64,000 bases of DNA. Source: Streptomyces sp. NBC_01723 (GTDB lineage: Bacteria > Actinomycetota > Actinomycetes > Streptomycetales > Streptomycetaceae). The stretch is taken from positions 4,080,001-4,144,000 of the forward strand of contig NZ_CP109171.1 of NCBI RefSeq assembly GCF_036246005.1. The letters are read 5' to 3'. Made by a program: the position numbers and the translations under genes. Positions within the stretch are counted from its first letter, which is position 1. Each line of letters opens with the position of its first letter. The notes beneath the pieces are model-generated. The model saw only the letters and a program-made list of their open reading frames with translations, was not told where the DNA came from and searched no databases. Positions 59,603 through 64,000 of the stretch are shown here, in pieces.

Positions 59603-61429
59603 CTAGAAGGCGGCCTCGTCCAGCTCCATCAGGTCCAGCTCGACGCCCTGGGCGACCTTGCGGGCCAGGGTCAGGCCGGGCAGGACGTTCGCGGCGAAGA
59701 ACTTCGCGGCGGCGATCTTGCCGGTGTAGAAGGCCTTGTCCCGGGCGGAGGCGGTCGGCAGCTTCTCGGCGGCCACCGCGGCGCCCTTGAGGAGCAGGTA
59801 GCCGACGACCACGTCGCCGGAGGCGAGCAGCAGGCGGGTGGTGTTCAGCCCGACCTTGTAGATGTTCTTGACGTCCTGCTCGGTGGCGGCGAGGTCGGTG
59901 AGCATCAGGCCGACGATGGCCTCCAGCTCGACGGCCGCCTTGGCCAGGTGCTCGCGGGCGCCGGACAGCTCCTCGCCGCCGGTGGCCAGCGCCAGGAACT
60001 TCTTGATGTCCTCGGCGAGCGAGTTCAGCGCGGCGCCCTGGTTGCGGACGATCTTCCGGAAGAAGTAGTCCTGGCCCTGGATCGCCGTGGTGCCCTCGTA
60101 CAGGGTGTCGATCTTGGCGTCGCGGATGTACTGCTCGATCGGGTACTCCTGGAGGAACCCGGAGCCGCCGAAGGTCTGGAGCGACTGCGCGAGCTGCTCG
60201 TAGGCCTTCTCCGAGCCGTAGCCCTTGACGATCGGCAGGAGCAGGTCGTTGAGGGCGTGCTCGGTCGAGGCGTCCTCGCCGTTCGCCTCCTTGACCTGGA
60301 TCTCGTCCTGCACGGACGCGGTGTACATCACCAGCGCGCGCATGCCCTCGGCGTACGCCTTCTGCGTCATGAGCGAGCGGCGGACGTCCGGGTGGTGCGT
60401 GACGGTGACCTTGGGGGCCGACTTGTCCATGAAGTTGGCCAGGTCGGGGCCCTGGACGCGCTCCTTGGCGTACTCCAGCGCGTTCAGGTAGCCCGTCGAC
60501 AGGGTGGAGATCGCCTTCGTGCCGACCATCATGCGGGCGAACTCGATGATCCGGAACATCTGGCGGATGCCGTCGTGCTTGTCGCCGATCAGCCAGCCCT
60601 TGGCGGGGTGGCGGTCGCCGAAGGTCATCTCGCAGGTGTTGGAGGCCTTCAGGCCCATCTTGTGCTCGACGTTGGTGGCGTAGACGCCGTTGCGCTCGCC
60701 CAGCTCGCCGGTCTCGAAGTCGAACTCGTACTTCGGGACGAGGAAGAGGGACAGGCCCTTGGTGCCGGGGCCCGCGCCCTCGGGGCGGGCGAGGACGTAG
60801 TGGAGGATGTTCTCCGACATGTCGTGCTCGCCGGACGTGATGAAGCGCTTCACGCCCTCGATGTGCCAGGAGCCGTCCTCCTGCTGGACCGCCTTGGTGC
60901 GGCCGGCGCCGACGTCCGAGCCGGCGTCCGGCTCGGTGAGCACCATGGTGGAGCCCCACTGCTTCTCGACGGCGAACGAGGCGATGTGCTTCTGCACCTC
61001 GTTGCCCTCCTCGAAGAGGATGCCGGCGAACGCCGGGCCGGAGGAGTACATCCACACGGCCGGGTTGGCGCCGAGGATCAGCTCCGCGTAGGCCCAGATC
61101 AGGGAGCGCGGCGCGGTGGTGCCGCCGATCTCCTCGGGCAGGCCCAGGCGCCAGTACTCGGAGTCCATGAAGGCCTGGTAGCTCTTCTTGAAGGACGCCG
61201 GGACCGGCGCGGTGTTGGTCTCCGGGTCGAAGACCGGCGGGTTGCGGTCGGCGTCGGCGAAGGACTCGGCCAGCTCGTTCTCCGAGAGGCGCGTCAGCTC
61301 CTCCAGGACGCTCTTGGCGGTGTCCGTGTCCATCTCCGCGAACGGGCCGGTGCCGTAAACCTTGTCACGGCCGAGCACCTCGAAGAGGTTGAACTCGATG
61401 TCCCGGAGATTCGGCTTGTAGTGCCCCAT
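59603..61429 (-). CDS. Acyl-CoA dehydrogenase with C-terminal extension (long type, ~600 aa)
   Basis: A 608-aa FAD enzyme. Core motifs: [22 protein letters not shown] (first part in the middle domain), [13 protein letters not shown], and near the C-terminal domain [20 protein letters not shown] with the active-site segment [14 protein letters not shown]. The last ~120 residues form the extra C-terminal domain found in FadE5-like enzymes. Catalyses the first step of beta-oxidation. ATG at 61427-61429 with CGGAGC upstream; the family starts [14 protein letters not shown]. Size and motifs suggest medium to long-chain substrates. Confidence 0.94.
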   Translation of the reverse strand: MGHYKPNLRDIEFNLFEVLGRDKVYGTGPFAEMDTDTAKSVLEELTRLSENELAESFADADRNPPVFDPETNTAPVPASFKKSYQAFMDSEYWRLGLPEEIGGTTAPRSLIWAYAELILGANPAVWMYSSGPAFAGILFEEGNEVQKHIASFAVEKQWGSTMVLTEPDAGSDVGAGRTKAVQQEDGSWHIEGVKRFITSGEHDMSENILHYVLARPEGAGPGTKGLSLFLVPKYEFDFETGELGERNGVYATNVEHKMGLKASNTCEMTFGDRHPAKGWLIGDKHDGIRQMFRIIEFARMMVGTKAISTLSTGYLNALEYAKERVQGPDLANFMDKSAPKVTVTHHPDVRRSLMTQKAYAEGMRALVMYTASVQDEIQVKEANGEDASTEHALNDLLLPIVKGYGSEKAYEQLAQSLQTFGGSGFLQEYPIEQYIRDAKIDTLYEGTTAIQGQDYFFRKIVRNQGAALNSLAEDIKKFLALATGGEELSGAREHLAKAAVELEAIVGLMLTDLAATEQDVKNIYKVGLNTTRLLLASGDVVVGYLLLKGAAVAAEKLPTASARDKAFYTGKIAAAKFFAANVLPGLTLARKVAQGVELDLMELDEAAF

Positions 61430-61601
61430 GGCGACGGCTCCGTTGAGAGATCGGCGAGGCACTGACTCCTCGCATCTGTACACATACCGACTGCGCGTAC
61501 CAAGCAGTAGCTCAGCCTGCTACCGATGATGCTACCCGTCGGTAATAAGAAGCAACCCCGAGCGGGCCATCTGTGACTCGTTACTCGTTACTCTTTGCGG
61601 C

Positions 61602-62072
61602 ATGTACGGCTACGACCAGACCGCGGGTCCTCAGCAGCAGCAGTACGCCCCGCCGCCGCAGCAGCCGATGGCCGGCGGATACGGGCAGCAGCCGCCGCTG
61701 TACCCCGAGCCGTCCCCGCCCTCGCTCGCGGACGCGGTGCGCGCCTTCACCACCGGTCAGATGTCCGCCGAGGACTTCCAGCAGATCTTCGCCACCTCGA
61801 AGGTCTACTGCCCGCGCGGCGACAACCCCGGGTTCCTCGCGCTGCACAACACCCAGCAGCCGGTGATCCCGATGTTCACCGGCCTGAAGGAACTGCGCCG
61901 GTACGCGGGCAAGGAGTCCAAGTACTTCGTGATCACCGGGGCGGAGGTGATCGACCTGCTGCCGACCGGCTACGGCTTCGTCCTGGACATGGAGGGCGAG
62001 CACCGGATGGTCTTCGACGCGAAGGCCGTCGAACAGATGGTCGATTTCGCGATGCGCCGGATGTACGGCTAG
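61602..62072 (+). CDS. SseB family N-terminal domain protein
   Basis: A 156-aa protein with a Gln/Pro/Tyr/Gly-rich first 38 residues (PQQQQYAPPPQQPM) and an SseB-type domain (about 40-156): LADAVRAFTTGQMSAEDFQQIF and TGYGFVLDMEGEHRMVFDAKAVEQM. The SseB domain is named from an enhanced-serine-sensitivity protein and occurs in many actinobacterial type VII-related or unknown proteins. Short unstructured tail at the N-terminus may bind partners. Hairpin terminator follows. Confidence 0.8.
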   Translation: MYGYDQTAGPQQQQYAPPPQQPMAGGYGQQPPLYPEPSPPSLADAVRAFTTGQMSAEDFQQIFATSKVYCPRGDNPGFLALHNTQQPVIPMFTGLKELRRYAGKESKYFVITGAEVIDLLPTGYGFVLDMEGEHRMVFDAKAVEQMVDFAMRRMYG

Positions 62073-62118
62073 ACGCCATTGCTTCGCAGGCGGCCGGCCG
62101 TCGTCGCCGCCATGGAGC

Positions 62119-62146
62119 GAGCCCGGAGGGAATGCCCTCCGGGCTC
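62119..62146 (+). terminator. Terminator after the SseB-type gene
   Basis: Perfect 12-bp stem (62119-62130 and 62135-62146) with AATG loop, followed by TCGTGGTTT. Confidence 0.85.
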
Positions 62147-62212
62147 TCGTGGTTTGGAGTGGCAAGAAGTTCAACGCTCAACTAAAGTGGGCGTACCCGA
62201 GGAGGTACCGAC

Positions 62213-63184
62213 ATGCCCGCAGTGACCGTCGAGAACCCGTTGACGCTGCCCCGTGTATCCGCGTCCGCCGACGCCGTCGCACGCCCCGTACTGACCGTCA
62301 CGACCGCTCCCAGCGGTTTCGAGGGGGAGGGCTTCCCGGTGCGCCGCGCGTTCGCCGGGATCAACTACCGCCATCTCGACCCGTTCATCATGATGGACCA
62401 GATGGGCGAGGTGGAGTACGCGCCCGGCGAGCCCAAGGGCACGCCCTGGCACCCGCACCGCGGCTTCGAGACCGTCACCTACATCATCGACGGGATCTTC
62501 GACCACCAGGACAGCCAGGGCGGTGGCGGCACCATCACCAACGGCGACACCCAGTGGATGACGGCGGGCTCCGGACTGCTGCACATCGAGGCGCCGCCGG
62601 AGCAGCTGGTGATGTCCGGCGGCCTCTTCCACGGGCTCCAGCTGTGGGTGAACCTGCCGGCCCGGGACAAGATGATGGCCCCGAGGTACCAGGACATCCG
62701 CAGTGGCAGCGTCCAGCTGCTCACCTCCCCCGACGGCGGCGCGCTGCTGCGCGTCATCGCCGGTGAGCTGGACGGTCACGACGGCCCCGGGATCACGCAC
62801 ACGCCGATCACCATGGTCCACGCCACGCTCGCCCCGGGCGCCGAGGTCACCCTGCCCTGGCGGGAGGAGTTCAACGGCCTGGCCTACGTGCTGGCGGGAC
62901 GCGGCTCCGTGGGCGCCGAGCGGCGGCCGGTGCGCCTCGGGCAGACCGCGGTCTTCGGGGCGGGCGGTTCGCTGACCGTCCGGGCGGACGAGAAGCAGGA
63001 CGCGCACACCCCGGACCTGGAGGTCGTGCTGCTCGGCGGGCGGCCGATCCGGGAGCCGATGGCGCACTACGGGCCGTTCGTGATGAACACGCGCGACGAG
63101 CTCCAGCAGGCCTTCGAGGACTTCCAGAAGGGCCGGCTGGGGACGGTCCCGGCGGTGCACGGGATGACCGAGGACGGTCTGTAG
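62213..63184 (+). CDS. Pirin family protein
   Basis: A 323-aa bicupin of the pirin family. The N-terminal cupin carries the metal-binding HPHRGFETVTY, with LHIE later (GSGLLHIEAPP); the C-terminal pirin domain runs from about 190 to 290. Known members act as quercetin dioxygenases or as modulators of central metabolism (in S. ambofaciens a pirin-like protein affects beta-oxidation/acyl-CoA balance). GAGGAGG precedes the ATG at 62213. A palindrome-like AGTT-N8-AACT at 62169-62184 lies in its promoter. As acyl-CoA dehydrogenase is nearby, a link is conceivable. Confidence 0.92.
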   Translation: MPAVTVENPLTLPRVSASADAVARPVLTVTTAPSGFEGEGFPVRRAFAGINYRHLDPFIMMDQMGEVEYAPGEPKGTPWHPHRGFETVTYIIDGIFDHQDSQGGGGTITNGDTQWMTAGSGLLHIEAPPEQLVMSGGLFHGLQLWVNLPARDKMMAPRYQDIRSGSVQLLTSPDGGALLRVIAGELDGHDGPGITHTPITMVHATLAPGAEVTLPWREEFNGLAYVLAGRGSVGAERRPVRLGQTAVFGAGGSLTVRADEKQDAHTPDLEVVLLGGRPIREPMAHYGPFVMNTRDELQQAFEDFQKGRLGTVPAVHGMTEDGL

Positions 63185-63222
63185 GTCCTCCGGCGCCGAC
63201 GGCGCCCGGCCGGGGGCGGTTG

Positions 63223-63657
63223 CTACACGGTTTTAGTGCGGGGCGCCGCCCCCGCCGCGATCAGGAGCGCGGCGGTCTCCGGGTGGGGGCCGTCGTTCGC
63301 CCAGTCCAGGGGGGAGCGGCCGGCTCCGTGGTCCTCCCGGAGCCCCGGATCGGCGCCGTGCGCCAACAGTTCCCGCACGGTTTCCGCGTGCCCCCAGCAC
63401 GCCGCCGCGCACAACGGGGTGCCCTCCGCGCCGACTCCGCTGCTCTCGGTGTCGGGAGAGGCGCCCGCCTCCAGCAGCAGCCGCACGATCTCGGTCCTGC
63501 CGCTCACCGCCGCCTCGTACAGGGGGAGCGTGCCCTCGCCGTCGCCCCGCTCGGGGTCGGCACCGGCCCGCAGCACCGTCCGCACACGAGCGGCGTCCCC
63601 CAGCAGTATCGCTTCGAAGAGGTGGCGGGAAAGTTTCTTCTGCTGCCGCTGCTTCAT
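63223..63657 (-). CDS. Ankyrin repeat protein
   Basis: A 144-aa protein made of four ankyrin repeats: LFEAILLGDAARVRTVLRAG, LPLYEAAVSGRTEIVRLLLE, TPLCAAACWGHAETVRELLA and the last SPLDWANDGPHPETAALLIA. A short basic N-terminus (MKQRQQKKLSRH) precedes them. A protein-binding scaffold; partner unknown. The ATG at 63657 is a cautious choice without a good ribosome site; in-frame ATGs at 63696 and 63723 would extend it by 13 or 22 residues. Ankyrin genes in Streptomyces often sit near catalase, which is not visible here. Confidence 0.8.
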   Translation of the reverse strand: MKQRQQKKLSRHLFEAILLGDAARVRTVLRAGADPERGDGEGTLPLYEAAVSGRTEIVRLLLEAGASPDTESSGVGAEGTPLCAAACWGHAETVRELLAHGADPGLREDHGAGRSPLDWANDGPHPETAALLIAAGAAPRTKTV

Positions 63658-63796
63658 GGGTGTGGAGGTTAGCGGAGACGAAGTGGCGCGAGCCATCCGG
63701 AGCGGGTGTCCTGCGCGTTCCATCAATGTGCAGTGATCATGGTCACTCCGTATTGACTGGATAAACTCCGTCCCCGCCGCGTAACTTCTGGCACGT

Positions 63797-63902
63797 CCAC
63801 TCACCCGGCCGACCACCGGGGACGAGTGGCTTTCACGGGGGCGAGAGCAAGACTCACATCCCGCATTGGCCTTCGGGCCAAGGCGGGATTCGGTGTGCCC
63901 CC
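63797..63902 (+). ncRNA. Structured leader RNA before exported protein gene
   Basis: Two strong RNA folds: hairpin 1 with stems 63797-63802/63824-63829 and 63804-63808/63816-63820, and a second element closed by GGGGGC (63837-63842) and GCCCCC (63897-63902) around a UUCG-capped hairpin (63859-63888, 12 of 13 pairs). It lies 25 bases before the GTG at 63928. Its position suggests a cis-regulatory leader. I looked for the ydaO (c-di-AMP) riboswitch core known before Streptomyces wall hydrolase genes and did not find it. Confidence 0.55.
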
Positions 63903-63927
63903 ACACATTCAAGGGGGATCAACACTC

Positions 63928-64000
63928 GTGCGCAAAATGCTTGTCATCGGCCCACTCCTCACCACTGCCATGGCGGTCGTGATTCCACTGAGCGTCGCCG
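63928..64000 (+). CDS. Exported protein, N-terminus only (cut by window end)
   Basis: Only the first 24 residues are in the window. They form the start of a signal peptide: VRKMLVIGPLL with a basic N-terminus and a long hydrophobic core. AAGGGGG lies ten bases before the GTG at 63928. The folded leader upstream hints at a wall-acting enzyme, which are often controlled by such leaders in Streptomyces, but the product cannot be identified. Confidence 0.75.
   Translation, partial: MRKMLVIGPLLTTAMAVVIPLSVA

Noticed and set aside
63747..63927. c-di-AMP (ydaO) riboswitch upstream of the last gene
   Set aside because: The conserved core motifs of that riboswitch were not found; only a generic structured leader can be claimed.

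Overview
The window is high-G+C actinobacterial DNA (GTG and TTG starts, ATGA/GTGA gene overlaps, tightly packed core genes) and is almost certainly a Streptomyces chromosome close to oriC. From memory of S. coelicolor, the order rhomboid, crgA, DUF881 protein, small membrane protein, pabA, two class E sortases, then pknB-pbpA-rodA-pstP-fhaB-fhaA, tRNA-Leu, two bkd operons and a dac gene matches the region on one side of oriC. A cluster of DnaA boxes (646-857), further isolated DnaA boxes and a perfect parS palindrome (37581-37594) fit that position. I annotate 60 protein genes (two cut by the window ends), one tRNA and about a dozen hairpin terminators.

Layout. 1-4777: rhomboid protease, crgA, and an operon of a DUF881 protein, a 53-aa membrane protein, a glutamine amidotransferase and two class E sortases. 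4869-10567: a block that, as I recall, is absent between sortase and pknB in S. coelicolor. It holds a Mrr-type nuclease with a phage-like N-terminus, a SapA-like secreted protein, and a three-gene run (leaderless peptidoglycan-binding plus glycosidase-like 816-aa protein, four-helix membrane protein, Tat-exported degenerate M15 peptidase). 10658-18896: the cell-wall growth and signalling cluster. 19415-26694: tRNA-Leu, an exported CBM-linked intradiol dioxygenase, a DUF2252 protein, and a run ending in a DUF5819/HTTM pair and a SpoU methyltransferase.

26691-34977: phenylacetate-type catabolism (paaN, paaH, tetR), an Lrp-type regulator and the first branched-chain keto acid dehydrogenase operon. 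A near-identical 14-bp palindrome lies upstream of paaH and of this bkd operon. 35058-38685: molybdenum cofactor genes with low-complexity insertions, coupled to a potassium channel whose start codon lies inside parS. 38691-47401: DrrAB-type exporter, quinone oxidoreductase, proline-rich anchored protein, proteasome activator Bpa and two divergent Ser/Thr kinases.

47485-52121: orphan DosR/NarL-like response regulator and the second bkd operon. 52173-64000: K15-type DD-peptidase, GntR regulator with a transporter, mycothiol-dependent-type isomerase, nitrilase, LURP-one protein, M18 aminopeptidase, acyl-CoA dehydrogenase, SseB-type protein, pirin, ankyrin protein, and the start of an exported protein behind a strongly folded leader RNA.

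Themes: cell envelope growth under phosphorylation control (PknB, PstP, FhaA/B, PbpA, RodA, CrgA, DD-peptidase, sortases), and supply of acyl-CoA primers (two bkd operons, PaaN/PaaH, acyl-CoA dehydrogenase).
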